DNA from: Planctomycetota bacterium
GTDB lineage: Bacteria; Planctomycetota; Planctomycetia; Gemmatales; Gemmataceae
Direction of reading: 5' to 3'
Assembly (NCBI GenBank): GCA_021781415.1
Contig: JAJXWW010000044.1
Location: forward strand, 1-33,556
DNA: 33,556 nucleotides
Shown here: piece by piece, positions 16,091-25,213 of the stretch
How positions within the stretch are numbered: the first letter of the stretch is position 1
How the letters are laid out: every line of letters starts with the position of its first letter
The notes under the pieces: model-generated
Seen by the model: the letters and a program-made list of their open reading frames with translations, nothing else
Told to the model about the DNA's origin: nothing
The model's database searches: none
Program-made: the position numbers and the translations under genes

Positions 16091-17075
16091 ATTCCTCGTC
16101 GCGGAACGACATTCGGCGCTGAATCTTTACCTGCGGATACTCTTTGCCATCCACCTCGACATAGGGATAGACGAAGAAGTTGAGCGGCGGCCCCGCTTGG
16201 CGGGGTACGAGGACGAGATCGCGCCCCGTGCTGAAGGCGATGCGATTCGTACTCAGTTTGCCGAAGTAGTAGTCGCGCAAACTCGGCTCCTTGTTGGCTT
16301 CGGAGATGTCAACCGGAACCCAGACGCCGGAAGAGAGGCGAAACTTTGCCCAACAGTGGTAGCCGTTGATGGTGCCGGAACCTCGCTTCGTCGGCAGAGA
16401 AAAGCCGATCTCGAACTTGGCGGGAATACGTCGCGCTCGCGCCAAGGAGATAAACAGGCTGTGGAAGTCGGTACAATTGCCTCGACCGTTTTCGCAGGCC
16501 CACGTCGAATCGCCCTCGCCCCAGCCGGTTCCCTCCTTGCTGTAGCGCATGTGGCGGTTGACGACATCGTAGAAGAGACGCGCCGCTTCCATCTCCCCTT
16601 CGGGCACTTTGGCATCCTTCAACAGCTCCAGAGGCTTGCCCGAAATCGGCACGCGCCGATTCGCTTGCAGCAGCCGTTTCAGTTCCTCGGCATCCTCGTC
16701 GCGCTTCGTCGCCGTGTCGCGCGAGACTTCGCGGCGTTTGACGCGATAGACTACGGAGAACGGGATACAACCTCTCCGATCCGCCTTCGCCTCGAAGGAA
16801 AGGATGCGATTGCCGAATGCGGGTTCCCTGTTGATGCGGCATTCCGAAGGCAAATCCTTGGAGACGATCTCCACGTCTTGGTCTTCGTTCTTGGGAGGGA
16901 TTGGCAGCCAGATCCGCGCGCCTTGCTCCGGTTTGAGATCGACGACGGTGGCGGCATAGGTGAATTGGAAGGCGCGCGGCTCCGTCGGTTTCTCCTCCGC
17001 CGCCTGAGCCAGCGCGGCGGCAATTGCGCCAACAAACGTCAAAAGCATCCGACGAGACCAAACGGAAAGAGCCAT
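16089..17075 (-). CDS. Exported transglutaminase-like domain protein
   Basis: The 328-residue protein starts at ATG 17075 with a signal peptide (residues 1-26, WSRRMLLTFVGAIAAALAQA). The frame extends far upstream, but only through the palindromic repeat and the neighbouring gene, so the longer version is rejected. Residues 160-260 form a transglutaminase/protease-like core with an intact Cys-His-Asp triad: C201 (GRGNCTDFHSLF), H240 (NGYHCWAKF) and D256 (VPVDISEAN). The N-terminal region (35-120) looks like the beta-rich domain that precedes the core in bacterial members. Such proteins are mostly predicted peptidases or amidases acting on envelope polymers; no substrate can be assigned. It lies 130 bases behind the TIGR03067 gene on the same strand. 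Confidence 0.86.
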   Translation of the reverse strand: MALSVWSRRMLLTFVGAIAAALAQAAEEKPTEPRAFQFTYAATVVDLKPEQGARIWLPIPPKNEDQDVEIVSKDLPSECRINREPAFGNRILSFEAKADRRGCIPFSVVYRVKRREVSRDTATKRDEDAEELKRLLQANRRVPISGKPLELLKDAKVPEGEMEAARLFYDVVNRHMRYSKEGTGWGEGDSTWACENGRGNCTDFHSLFISLARARRIPAKFEIGFSLPTKRGSGTINGYHCWAKFRLSSGVWVPVDISEANKEPSLRDYYFGKLSTNRIAFSTGRDLVLVPRQAGPPLNFFVYPYVEVDGKEYPQVKIQRRMSFRDEE

Positions 17076-17130
17076 CGATCGATTCCGTGGTGTGAAAGGA
17101 TTCGGTTCGGAGCAACTCCCGATTGAGCCA

Positions 17131-17202
17131 GGTAGGGTGGGTCGAGCGGAGCGAGACCCACCGAGCGAGTTCGGTGGGTCTCGTTCCTCGACCCACCCTA
17201 CC
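17131..17202. repeat. GTAGGGTGGG palindromic repeat, complete copy
   Basis: Arm ggtagggtgggtcgagcgg (starting 17131) pairs with the sequence ending ctcgacccaccctacc at 17202 over about 33 bases with few mismatches, around a five-base loop (gcgag). It lies three bases behind the TIGR03067 gene stop and before the transglutaminase-like gene, so it probably also acts as an RNA 3'-end hairpin. Partial relatives occur at 387-414 and 27353-27389. Confidence 0.85.
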
Positions 17203-17205
17203 CGA

Positions 17206-17730
17206 CTACTCGCGGGGTTCGTCGAAGCCGTTCGGGGCGGCGGACAACCCTTTGTCTTTCTTCTCTTTCGCCGCGGCGGCGCGCTTGAGGACGAAGTAGT
17301 GATGGTTGCTGCCCTCTTTCGCCTCGAACTTCTTCGGAGCCTCGCCCATCGGGGCATAGCAGAATTTCAACTCGTCGCCCTTAACTGCAAGGATCCCCGC
17401 CGCCTTCGCTCCAGCGCCGAAGGGGCTTTCGGTCATCTCCAGCTCGATGGCCACCGGATTCTTCTTGGCGTTGAGTTTGTACTTCATAACGAACTTGCCG
17501 TCCGGGCTGGGCAGAGTGATGGTCTCGCGGGTGATAACCACCTTGCCGTTCTCGATTGTCGCTTTGCCGATCTCTTGGCCGTTCTTCATCCCCGAAACGT
17601 AGGTCCAGGTGCCGACCAATTTGGCCGCATCGAACCCCTCGCCTTTGCCCTTCTTGTCGTCGCCGTCTGCCGCGAAGGCAAAAGACGCCGTCAATAGAAT
17701 GCCGACACCAAACCCCACTCGCATTCGCAT
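17206..17730 (-). CDS. TIGR03067-domain exported protein
   Basis: The 174-residue protein starts at ATG 17730 with AAAGGAG six bases upstream. Residues 1-21 are a signal peptide (VGFGVGILLTASFAFA). The mature part matches the planctomycete TIGR03067 pattern: LVGTWTYVSGMKNGQEI at 38-54, a central beta region, then AAGILAVKGDELKFCYAP and a FEAKEGSNHHYFVLKR end. The family is abundant in planctomycetes and lipocalin-like in layout, but its function is unknown. A Lys-rich C-terminal tail follows. It is divergent from priA. Confidence 0.8.
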   Translation of the reverse strand: MRMRVGFGVGILLTASFAFAADGDDKKGKGEGFDAAKLVGTWTYVSGMKNGQEIGKATIENGKVVITRETITLPSPDGKFVMKYKLNAKKNPVAIELEMTESPFGAGAKAAGILAVKGDELKFCYAPMGEAPKKFEAKEGSNHHYFVLKRAAAAKEKKDKGLSAAPNGFDEPRE

Positions 17731-18014
17731 GGTCCACTCCTTTGCCGCCTTCGCGTTTCAGTGCGCCTAATGAGACGTCGCTCGCATTTTGGGCGGCGAT
17801 ACAGAAGAGATGATTCTGTCAATGCGTATTACTTTACGCACCATCCTCCAAGATTTCCAATGAAAATCCGATGAGGATGACGCTACCCCAGCAAATGTTG
17901 CCGATAATATATGCGGGCAACGAGTTGCGTCCTACGGACCTCGCGTTCGTTCGTGGAAAAAGGTAAGCTAAATGGGTGAAGGGTATTTCCCAATGCCGCA
18001 TTTGGGAGCCGCCG

Positions 18015-20321
18015 ATGACAGACACCATGCAACGCGAACTCTTTAGCTCCGAGACACCGGCAACCGAACAGAAAGCCACTCTGTTCGCCGATGTCGTGTT
18101 CGATCGACCGCTCGATCACGCCTTCACCTACGCCGTCGGTGTCGAATTGCACGAGCGCATAGCCGTCGGCAAGCGCGTCCGCGCTCCCTTCGGGCGCGGG
18201 GACAAGTCCGAGATCGGTTACTGCGTCCGCCTCTGTGAGACCGCGCCGGAGCGTAGCGTGAAGGCTCTCGTCGCCGTACTCGACGACCAACCGTTGTTGA
18301 CCGACCATCTATTGCGCCTGACGCGCTGGATGGCGGACTATTATCTGTGCGGTTGGGGGCAGGTTCTCAACGCCGTCGTACCGGCCGGCGCGCGCGACAA
18401 GTCTGGAACGCGGACCCTTGCCTTCGTTGAAGCGATTCCGGAAGCGGCGGAACAGGAGACATCGAGCGCCTTGACGGCGAAACAGCAGTCCGTGTTGGAG
18501 TTGTTGCGTCGGGCGGGCAAGCCCATCGAACAGCGCCAACTGGCGCGGCAAGCCAAATGCGGGCCGGGACCGATTGAGGCGCTGATTCTCAAAGGATTGG
18601 CGCGGCGGTTTTCGCGGCGAGTCGATCGCTTCGTGGATGGCGCGGCGGAAGAGGAGACGCCCCACGGACCCCTCGTTCTCAACGACGATCAACAAAGCGT
18701 TTGGAATCGACTGGAACCGGCCTTGAAACAAGGCGGATTCCATGCGTTTCTGTTGCACGGCGTCACCGGCAGCGGCAAAACGGAAATCTATCTGCGCGCC
18801 ATCGAGGAGGTCATTCAACGGGGCAAGGAAGCGCTGGTGATGGTGCCGGAAATCAGCCTCACGCCGCAGACGATTCAGCGCTTTCGCGGTCGATGCGGCG
18901 AAGTGGCGGTGTTGCACAGTCATCTCGGCAACGCCGAGCGCGGCGGACACTGGCGGCGCGTGGCGACGGGGCAAGCTCAAGTCATCGTGGGCGCGCGGAG
19001 TGCCGTCTTCGCTCCCGCCAATCGCCTCGGTCTCATCGTCGTCGATGAAGAACACGAAAACACCTTCAAGCAAGACACCACACCCCGCTATCATGGCCGG
19101 GACGTGGCCGTCATGCGGGCGCGGCTGGAGAACATCCCCATCCTTCTCGGCTCGGCCACGCCGTCGCTGGAAAGTTGGCACAATGCGGAGCGCGGCCAAT
19201 ACACCCTGCTCACGTTGCCGCAGCGCGTGTTGGATCGACCGCTGCCGCAAGTGGGGTTGATCGACCTACGGCATCAGCCGCCCAAACGCGGACGGCCTCT
19301 CGCCGTTAGCGATGCGCTCGAATACGCCATGAAAACGTCCCTGAAAGCCGGCGGGCAAGTGATGCTCTTGCTCAATCGACGGGGTTTCTCGACGCACATT
19401 CACTGTCCGTCGTGCGGCCACATCGAAACGTGCCGCTTTTGCGATCTGGCATTGACGTATCACAAAGAGCGCGACGTGATGCTGTGTCACTATTGCGGCT
19501 ACGAACAAGAACCGCAGCGCAACTGCCCCTCGTGTGGACTGTCGGCGATTCGCTATCAGGGACTCGGCACGGAGAAATTGCAGGTCGAGATCGAGGAGCG
19601 CTTCCCCGGCTATGTCGTTCGCCGCATGGACGGCGACACCATGCGCAAGCCCGGCAGCCATGCCCGCGTTCTCGCCGCTTTTCGCAAGGGACTCATTCAC
19701 ATCCTGCTCGGCACGCAGATGATCGCCAAGGGGCTGGATTTCCCCAACGTAACGCTGGTGGGAGTCGTCAACGCCGACATGGGCTTGCACTTCCCAGACT
19801 TTCGCTCGGCGGAGCGGACCTTCCAATTGCTGTCGCAAGTAGCCGGTCGCGCCGGGCGGGGGCCTCAAGGGGGTCGGGTACTCATTCAGACGTTCGCGCC
19901 GGAACATCCGTCCATTGCCTTGGCCGCCGCACACGATTACGCCGGCTTCGTCGCCGCCGAGATGGCCCATCGCCGCCAACACAACTATCCGCCGTTTCAG
20001 CGGCTGGCGCGCCTCATCGTCCGCAGTCGTGATCGAGAGGCCGCGTGCGCTTTTGCCGATTTGCTCGCGGACGCCTTCCAACGGGCCTTACACCCCTCAA
20101 TCCAATCGAAAGGGGGAGAGGCGACACCGCTGGAATTGCGCGTATTGGGTCCGGCCGAGGCTCCCGTGTTTCGCCTGAAGGGATACTACCGCTATCACTT
20201 TCAGCTACAATCGCCCAGTCCCGCGCTGCTGCATCAGGTGTTGCGCACCGTCTTGCCGGCCCAGCGCGTACCCAACGGCGTCGAGTTCACGCTCGATGTC
20301 GATCCCTTTAACATGCTGTAA
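18015..20321 (+). CDS. priA: Primosomal replication restart helicase PriA
   Basis: PriA recognises stalled forks, unwinds the lagging strand and reloads the replicative helicase. The 768-residue protein starts at ATG 18015 with GGGAG upstream; a GTG at 17976 would add 13 residues. Residues 22-125 form the 3' DNA-binding domain. The helicase core carries Walker A GVTGSGKT (249-256), DEEH (344-347) and GSATPSLES (379-387). The zinc region has all eight cysteines (C464, C467, C473, C476, C491, C494, C504, C507). GTQMIAKGLDFPNVTLV and SQVAGRAGRG are the lobe-2 motifs. Length and domain order are normal. It is followed after about 100 bases by the TIGR03000 gene. Confidence 0.95.
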   Translation: MTDTMQRELFSSETPATEQKATLFADVVFDRPLDHAFTYAVGVELHERIAVGKRVRAPFGRGDKSEIGYCVRLCETAPERSVKALVAVLDDQPLLTDHLLRLTRWMADYYLCGWGQVLNAVVPAGARDKSGTRTLAFVEAIPEAAEQETSSALTAKQQSVLELLRRAGKPIEQRQLARQAKCGPGPIEALILKGLARRFSRRVDRFVDGAAEEETPHGPLVLNDDQQSVWNRLEPALKQGGFHAFLLHGVTGSGKTEIYLRAIEEVIQRGKEALVMVPEISLTPQTIQRFRGRCGEVAVLHSHLGNAERGGHWRRVATGQAQVIVGARSAVFAPANRLGLIVVDEEHENTFKQDTTPRYHGRDVAVMRARLENIPILLGSATPSLESWHNAERGQYTLLTLPQRVLDRPLPQVGLIDLRHQPPKRGRPLAVSDALEYAMKTSLKAGGQVMLLLNRRGFSTHIHCPSCGHIETCRFCDLALTYHKERDVMLCHYCGYEQEPQRNCPSCGLSAIRYQGLGTEKLQVEIEERFPGYVVRRMDGDTMRKPGSHARVLAAFRKGLIHILLGTQMIAKGLDFPNVTLVGVVNADMGLHFPDFRSAERTFQLLSQVAGRAGRGPQGGRVLIQTFAPEHPSIALAAAHDYAGFVAAEMAHRRQHNYPPFQRLARLIVRSRDREAACAFADLLADAFQRALHPSIQSKGGEATPLELRVLGPAEAPVFRLKGYYRYHFQLQSPSPALLHQVLRTVLPAQRVPNGVEFTLDVDPFNML

Positions 20322-20424
20322 AAATGCCAGAAATAGCCCCTCCCACCGCGCAGCGCGCCGATTGTGGTGTACGCTTGAGCGTAGCGCAACACACAGGATT
20401 CGACTTACTGCGAGGAGCCTCGCC

Positions 20425-21237
20425 ATGCCAGGCAGATTGCGGATCGGCACGGTTGGTTTATCTTTGGCGATCGCGATGAGCTTCAGCAACGCTTGTTGGG
20501 GACAATTTCCGGTCGGCGTCGGATTTCGCGGTCCAGGCTACGCAGGCATGGGTGGAATGGGTGGCATGGGCATGGGGAACACTGGAAGAATGGGTTACGG
20601 CGGCGGGATGGGATATAACGGTGGCATGAACCGCAACGGTGGCATGGGTTACAATGGTGGAATGGGTGGCAATGGCGGGATGAACGGTAGTGGAGGCATG
20701 GGTTATAACGGGGGCGGGGGGTATGCTCCGTTCGTTGGAGTGATGGCTCCCTTTCAAGGCGGGTATGGCTATGGTGGTTACGATCCAACCGTGAACTCGG
20801 CCACCAGCGGCGCGTATTTCACCTACGGCAACACCAGTTACACGACGGAATCGCCGTCGCCGATCCCGGTTTATGGCGGCCCGCGCTCTCCCTATGGCTC
20901 CCCGCCGCCCTCGACTCCCCTCTCGGCATTGCTCAAAGTGCAGGTTCCCCTCGACGCCGAAGTTTGGCTCGAAGGTCGAAGAATGAGCAGCGTCGGATCG
21001 AATCGGTTGTATCGTTCGCCGCCGCTCAACCCCGCCAAGGGATATGTCTACGAGGTGCGCGCCCGCTGGACGTTCGAGGGCAAACCCGTCGAAGACGTTC
21101 GACATATCTCGATCCGCGCCGGTGCGACGGCACTCGTCGATTTTACCCATCTCGATCCGCTCGTGCCGCGTCCTTCCGCTCCGGTCGAAGCACCGAAGCC
21201 GCCGGAAAAGAACGCCGACGCCCCAGCTTCGCCCTAA
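20425..21237 (+). CDS. Glycine/methionine-rich exported protein with TIGR03000 domain
   Basis: The 270-residue protein starts at ATG 20425 behind GAGGAG (20412-20417). A signal peptide (about 1-27, ending NACWG) precedes a low-complexity region (28-110) built from MGYNGGM-like repeats rich in Gly, Met, Asn and Tyr. The C-terminal domain (about 170-250) matches the TIGR03000 planctomycete family: LLKVQVPLDAEVWLEG, then YRSPPLNPAKGYVYEVRA and HISIRAGATALVDF. Such proteins are predicted to be exported, with unknown function. The stop codon TAA at 21235-21237 is also the first base triplet of the dispersed element that follows. A Pro-rich tail ends the protein. Confidence 0.86.
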   Translation: MPGRLRIGTVGLSLAIAMSFSNACWGQFPVGVGFRGPGYAGMGGMGGMGMGNTGRMGYGGGMGYNGGMNRNGGMGYNGGMGGNGGMNGSGGMGYNGGGGYAPFVGVMAPFQGGYGYGGYDPTVNSATSGAYFTYGNTSYTTESPSPIPVYGGPRSPYGSPPPSTPLSALLKVQVPLDAEVWLEGRRMSSVGSNRLYRSPPLNPAKGYVYEVRARWTFEGKPVEDVRHISIRAGATALVDFTHLDPLVPRPSAPVEAPKPPEKNADAPASP

Positions 21238-21418
21238 CCCGAATAGGTCACCGCGGAGATCACCGCACCGAGATCGCAGAGAAAATACAACAGATTGATC
21301 CTCAAGGGACTACGCTCCTTGAGGGTCGAACGAGTCTGCCGCGGCGACATGCGAGGCCGGTGTACTTAACTCATTTCTCTTTCTTCCTCTGCGTTCTTGG
21401 GTGCGCAATTCTGGCTAA
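21235..21418 (+). repeat. Dispersed non-coding element, copy 2
   Basis: The segment begins taacccgaataggtcaccg, sharing its first bases with the stop codon of the TIGR03000 gene, and corresponds to 14717-14893. It carries a small hairpin (ctcaagg 21301-21307 with ccttgag 21317-21323) that is not well kept in copy 1. The ppdK terminator follows at once. Confidence 0.75.
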
Positions 21419-21439
21419 GCGGACGAATGATTTGCGACG

Positions 21440-21482
21440 AAAGAAAACGCCGCGACGTGCTTTACCTTCACGTCGCGGCGAT
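21440..21482 (-). terminator. Intrinsic terminator of ppdK
   Basis: On the minus strand cgccgcgacgtg pairs perfectly with cacgtcgcggcg (plus positions 21469-21480 and 21448-21459) around a nine-base loop, followed by ttttcttt. It begins about nine bases behind the ppdK stop. Confidence 0.9.
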
Positions 21483-21488
21483 TCGCGT

Positions 21489-24215
21489 TTACTTGCCCAG
21501 GGCCGCCTGGGCTGCCGCGAGGCGGGCGATGGGGACGCGGAAGGGACTGCAACTGACATAATTCAGACCGATTTTGTGGCAGAACTTGACGCTGTCGGGA
21601 TCGCCGCCGTGTTCGCCGCAAATGCCGATCTTCAAGTCGCCGCGCGTGGCTCGACCTTTCTCGACGCCCATCTTCATCAAACCGCCAACGCCATCCACAT
21701 CGACGGACTGGAACGGATCGCGCGGCACGAGATCGTTTTCCAGATAGTGGCGGATGAAGCCGCCGTAATCGTCGCGACTCATTCCCAACGTCGTTTGCGT
21801 CAGGTCGTTGGTGCCGAAACTGAAGAACTGCGCCTCTTTGGCAATCTGATCGGCCACCACGCAGGCTCGGGGCAATTCGATCATCGTGCCGACGAGATAC
21901 GGCACGGTGATACCCTTCTCGGCAAACACCTTCTGGGCCGTCTCATGCACGATCTTGGCTTGCTCGCGTAGTTCGGGCAAGAAGCCGACGAGTGGAATCA
22001 TGATCTCCGGCTCGACTTTCATGCCTTCCTTCTGCACGTTGCAGGCGGCCTCGAAAACCGCCCGGCACTGCATCTCGGTGATTTCCGAGTAGACGATGCC
22101 GAGACGACAACCGCGGAAGCCGAGCATCGGATTGAATTCGTGCAGTGCCTTCACACGGTCGGCGATAATCTCCGGCTTGACGCCGAGATCCTTCGCCACC
22201 TCGGCCTGTCCCTTGGCATCGTGCGGCAGAAACTCGTGCAGCGGCGGATCGAGCGTGCGGATCGTAACCGGCAGCCCCTTCATCGCCTTGAACAACCCCT
22301 CGAAGTCTTGGCGTTGAAACGGCAGCAGCTTCGCCAACGCCTTCTTGCGGGCTTCCGGCGAATCGGCGAGGATCATCTCGCGCATCGGCTGAATGTGATC
22401 GAAGAACATATGTTCGGTTCGACATAAGCCGATGCCTTCCGCTCCAAAAGCGACGGCCTGAGTGGCTTGATTGGGCAAGTCGGCGTTGGTGCGAATGCGC
22501 AATTTCCGCACCGAGTCGGCCCACTTCATCAACTCGTCGAATTGTTGATACACTTTCGACTGTTCGGGCTTCAGCGATTTCTCGATCAACACCTGCACGA
22601 CTTCGCTCGGCTTGGTGGCCACCTTCCCGGCCAAGACTTCGCCGGTAAAACCGTCGATGGACAGCCAATCGCCCTCCTTCAATACCTTGTCGCCGACGCT
22701 GACGGTTCCCTTGGCGTAGTCGATGTTCAAGGCACCGCAGCCGACGATGCAAACCTTGCCCATCTGTCGACTAACCAAGGCGGCGTGGCTGGACGCGCCG
22801 CCGAACGCAGTCAAGATGCCATCCGCCGCCTGCATGCCCCGAATGTCTTCGGGACTCGTCTCGCGCCGCACCAAGATGACGTGGCCGTCGGGCGTGCCCT
22901 TGTGTTTGTGAACCCAGGCTTCGGCATCCTCGGCATGAAACTTGATGCGACCGCACGCCGCGCCCGGTCCCGCATGAATGCCCTTGGCCAACAGATTGCC
23001 TTCACCAATGGCCTTGCGCTTGGCCTCCGGATCGAACACGGGTTGGAGGAGTTGATTCAGATCGTCGGGCGGAATGCGGCGGGTCGAGAGTGCTTCTTCC
23101 TTCGTGATGAGTCCTTCTTGCACCATATCGACGGCGAAGCGGACGGCGGCGAAGCCGGTGCGTTTGCCGTTGCGGGTTTGCAGCATCCACAACTTGCCCT
23201 TCTGGATGGTGAACTCGATGTCCTGCACATCGCGGTAGTGTTTTTCCAACTTGCCGCGAATGTCGTCGAGCTGTTTGTACACCTCCGGCATGTCTTTTTG
23301 CAGTTCGGCGATCTTCTTAGGAGTACGAATGCCGGCGACCACGTCTTCGCCCTGAGCATTGATGAGATATTCGCCGTAAAAGACCTTCTCGCCGGTGGCC
23401 GGATCGCGCGTGAAGGCCACGCCGGTGCCGCAATCGTCACCCATGTTGCCGAACACCATCGAGCAGATGTTGGCCGCCGTGCCCCATTCGTGCGGAATGC
23501 CGTACTGCCGTCGATAGACGATGGCGCGATCGTTCATCCACGATCCAAACACGGCTCCGATCGCCTCGAACATCTGTTCGTGGGCATCGTCGGGGAAGTC
23601 CTTGCCGGTGCGTTCCTTGACCGCTTTCTTGAAGCGCTTCACCAGTTCTTGCAAGTCGGCGGTCGTCAGATCGGTGTCGAGATGGACGCCCTTGGCGTGC
23701 TTCAATTCGTCCATGATGTGTTCGAAGGGATCGATTTCGTTCTTGTTTTGCGGCTTCAACCCCAGCACGACATCGCCGTACATCTGCACGAATCGGCGAT
23801 AGCTGTCCCAGGCAAAGCGCTCGTTGCCGGTCTTCTCGATCAATCCGCGCAAAGTGGACTCGTTGAGTCCGATGTTCAACACGGTGTCCATCATGCCCGG
23901 CATACTCTCGCGCGCGCCGGAACGGCAAGAGACGAGCAGAGGATTCTTGGCGTCTCCTAGCTTCGCGCCCATGACCTCTTCGGTCTTCTTCAGCGCCGCC
24001 TGGACTTCGGCCTTCAACTCGGGAGGATAGGTCCGATTGTTGGCGTAAAAGTAGGTGCAGACTTCGGTGGTGAGTGTGAATCCGGCCGGCACGGGCAGGC
24101 CAATGTTGGTCATCTCGGCGAGATTGGCCCCCTTGCCGCCGAGGGTGTCTTTCATGTCGGCGCGACCGTCTGCCTTGCCGCCGCCAAAGAAGTAAACGTA
24201 TTTGCGTTCTGCCAT
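21489..24215 (-). CDS. ppdK: Pyruvate, phosphate dikinase
   Basis: The enzyme reversibly converts pyruvate, ATP and phosphate to PEP, AMP and pyrophosphate, linking glycolysis and gluconeogenesis. The 908-residue length is normal. The ATP-grasp domain opens with [21 protein letters not shown] (in pieces at 26-46) and contains [16 protein letters not shown]. The phosphohistidine is H477 in [10 protein letters not shown]; the usual GGMTSHA is changed to GGASSHA, so the residue two before the His (the Thr targeted by regulatory kinase PDRP) is Ser. The PEP/pyruvate barrel ends with [24 protein letters not shown] (catalytic Cys) and [22 protein letters not shown] 24215 has GAGG nine bases upstream. 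It is a monocistronic unit with its own terminator. Confidence 0.95.
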   Translation of the reverse strand: MAERKYVYFFGGGKADGRADMKDTLGGKGANLAEMTNIGLPVPAGFTLTTEVCTYFYANNRTYPPELKAEVQAALKKTEEVMGAKLGDAKNPLLVSCRSGARESMPGMMDTVLNIGLNESTLRGLIEKTGNERFAWDSYRRFVQMYGDVVLGLKPQNKNEIDPFEHIMDELKHAKGVHLDTDLTTADLQELVKRFKKAVKERTGKDFPDDAHEQMFEAIGAVFGSWMNDRAIVYRRQYGIPHEWGTAANICSMVFGNMGDDCGTGVAFTRDPATGEKVFYGEYLINAQGEDVVAGIRTPKKIAELQKDMPEVYKQLDDIRGKLEKHYRDVQDIEFTIQKGKLWMLQTRNGKRTGFAAVRFAVDMVQEGLITKEEALSTRRIPPDDLNQLLQPVFDPEAKRKAIGEGNLLAKGIHAGPGAACGRIKFHAEDAEAWVHKHKGTPDGHVILVRRETSPEDIRGMQAADGILTAFGGASSHAALVSRQMGKVCIVGCGALNIDYAKGTVSVGDKVLKEGDWLSIDGFTGEVLAGKVATKPSEVVQVLIEKSLKPEQSKVYQQFDELMKWADSVRKLRIRTNADLPNQATQAVAFGAEGIGLCRTEHMFFDHIQPMREMILADSPEARKKALAKLLPFQRQDFEGLFKAMKGLPVTIRTLDPPLHEFLPHDAKGQAEVAKDLGVKPEIIADRVKALHEFNPMLGFRGCRLGIVYSEITEMQCRAVFEAACNVQKEGMKVEPEIMIPLVGFLPELREQAKIVHETAQKVFAEKGITVPYLVGTMIELPRACVVADQIAKEAQFFSFGTNDLTQTTLGMSRDDYGGFIRHYLENDLVPRDPFQSVDVDGVGGLMKMGVEKGRATRGDLKIGICGEHGGDPDSVKFCHKIGLNYVSCSPFRVPIARLAAAQAALGK

Positions 24216-24338
24216 GCTTACCGGCCTCGAATAAAGGTCCGCGACAGCGATCTCGCCGTCGCCCTAAAATCTGTACATTGCAGGCAGTTTACGAATTGGA
24301 GCGGAGAGCGTCCAAGGACGACGATGCGAGCATCCGGC

Positions 24339-25157
24339 TTATCGAGAATGCTTCTTGCTCGGCTTCCGACGTGTTTGCGATTCCAAATCGCGGATGCGGG
24401 CTTGAGCCGCGAAGAGAGCGGCTTCGGCTTCCCGCCGCGCTTGCGCCTCGGCGTCGCGTTGTTCCGTCGTGGTCAGCAGATCGCCAATCTCCTCGCCCGT
24501 CTCCGTGTCCCAACACACCACACGACCTTCACGCAGACCGACCAACAATCCCAACGAAGACAAACGCAAACGACCCTGGGCATCCCCACGCATCCGCACA
24601 TAACCGCGACGGCCCCGTCGATAGCCCAACAAACGACGCGGACCACCCTCACGCTCCTGATCCACCACCAAATACAACGGCACACCGGCCCGATAGTATT
24701 CATCGACCTTGGTCACGACATCGTTGTCGCGCGCCTGCTTGTCGTGCTTGTCCGGCGATACCACCTCCACCGCCAATAACGCACGCGCGCGCTCCTTTAC
24801 CACCGAGAACGATCCCCGGCCGCGCTTGACATCCTCCACGCCATCGAAAACACTCACGTCGGGAGAGTGGTCGCCCAAGCCCGGCACACCCCAACGAATC
24901 AGACAGTCGGAAAGCACGAGCGTCCGGGGACGTTTGGCAAGACGCATTTCCAGAACGCAGGCGAGATAGCGACGATCTCGCTCCTGTTGGGTGTTTTCAG
25001 GAATGTGATCGCCCTCCTGGGGATGTAGGACATCGTCGAGGCTGAGCGGTAGTTGCACCCAGCGTTTGCGGCCGTCGGCCCCGACTTGCGGCACATAACG
25101 CCAACCGAAGCGAAACGGATCGAGGTCGGGATCGGACTCAGAAACAAGACGCTTCAT
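24339..25157 (-). CDS. Uma2-family (DUF820) putative endonuclease, tandem copy 1
   Basis: The 272-residue protein belongs to the Uma2 group of PD-(D/E)XK nuclease-fold proteins, which are very numerous in planctomycetes and cyanobacteria and of unclear function. Candidate catalytic residues are D100 (HSPDVSVF), E131 (LLAVEVVSPD) and K150 (VVTKVDEYYRAGVPLYLVVD). The C-terminus is a charged coiled coil (AEAQARREAEAALFAAQARI). ATG 25157 has GGGAG eight bases upstream. Most of the gene is identical at DNA level to the neighbouring copy at 25214-26089; the two differ only after residue 245 or so, where copy 1 ends in QTRRKPSKKHSR. Confidence 0.85.
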   Translation of the reverse strand: MKRLVSESDPDLDPFRFGWRYVPQVGADGRKRWVQLPLSLDDVLHPQEGDHIPENTQQERDRRYLACVLEMRLAKRPRTLVLSDCLIRWGVPGLGDHSPDVSVFDGVEDVKRGRGSFSVVKERARALLAVEVVSPDKHDKQARDNDVVTKVDEYYRAGVPLYLVVDQEREGGPRRLLGYRRGRRGYVRMRGDAQGRLRLSSLGLLVGLREGRVVCWDTETGEEIGDLLTTTEQRDAEAQARREAEAALFAAQARIRDLESQTRRKPSKKHSR

Positions 25158-25177
25158 GGCATAACTCCCAGCGAATA
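24421..25177. repeat. 757-bp direct repeat, unit 1 (with 25353-26109)
   Basis: This block appears identical to 25353-26109 at an offset of 932 bases. It includes the Uma2 coding region from the start of the coiled coil to the start codon, plus 20 bases of 5' leader with the ribosome site. Identity stops abruptly at both ends. Confidence 0.92.
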
Positions 25178-25213
25178 CGAGGCCCTGCTTAAGCTCGGAC
25201 GATGAAGCTCGAG

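Noticed and set aside
16089..17357. Longer transglutaminase-like protein with about 94 extra N-terminal residues
   Set aside because: The extension is read through the palindromic repeat and the neighbouring TIGR03067 gene; a normal signal peptide begins at ATG 17075.
22467..23960. Long open frame on the plus strand inside ppdK
   Set aside because: It is antisense to a clear PPDK gene and shows only the composition expected of a shadow frame in GC-rich DNA.
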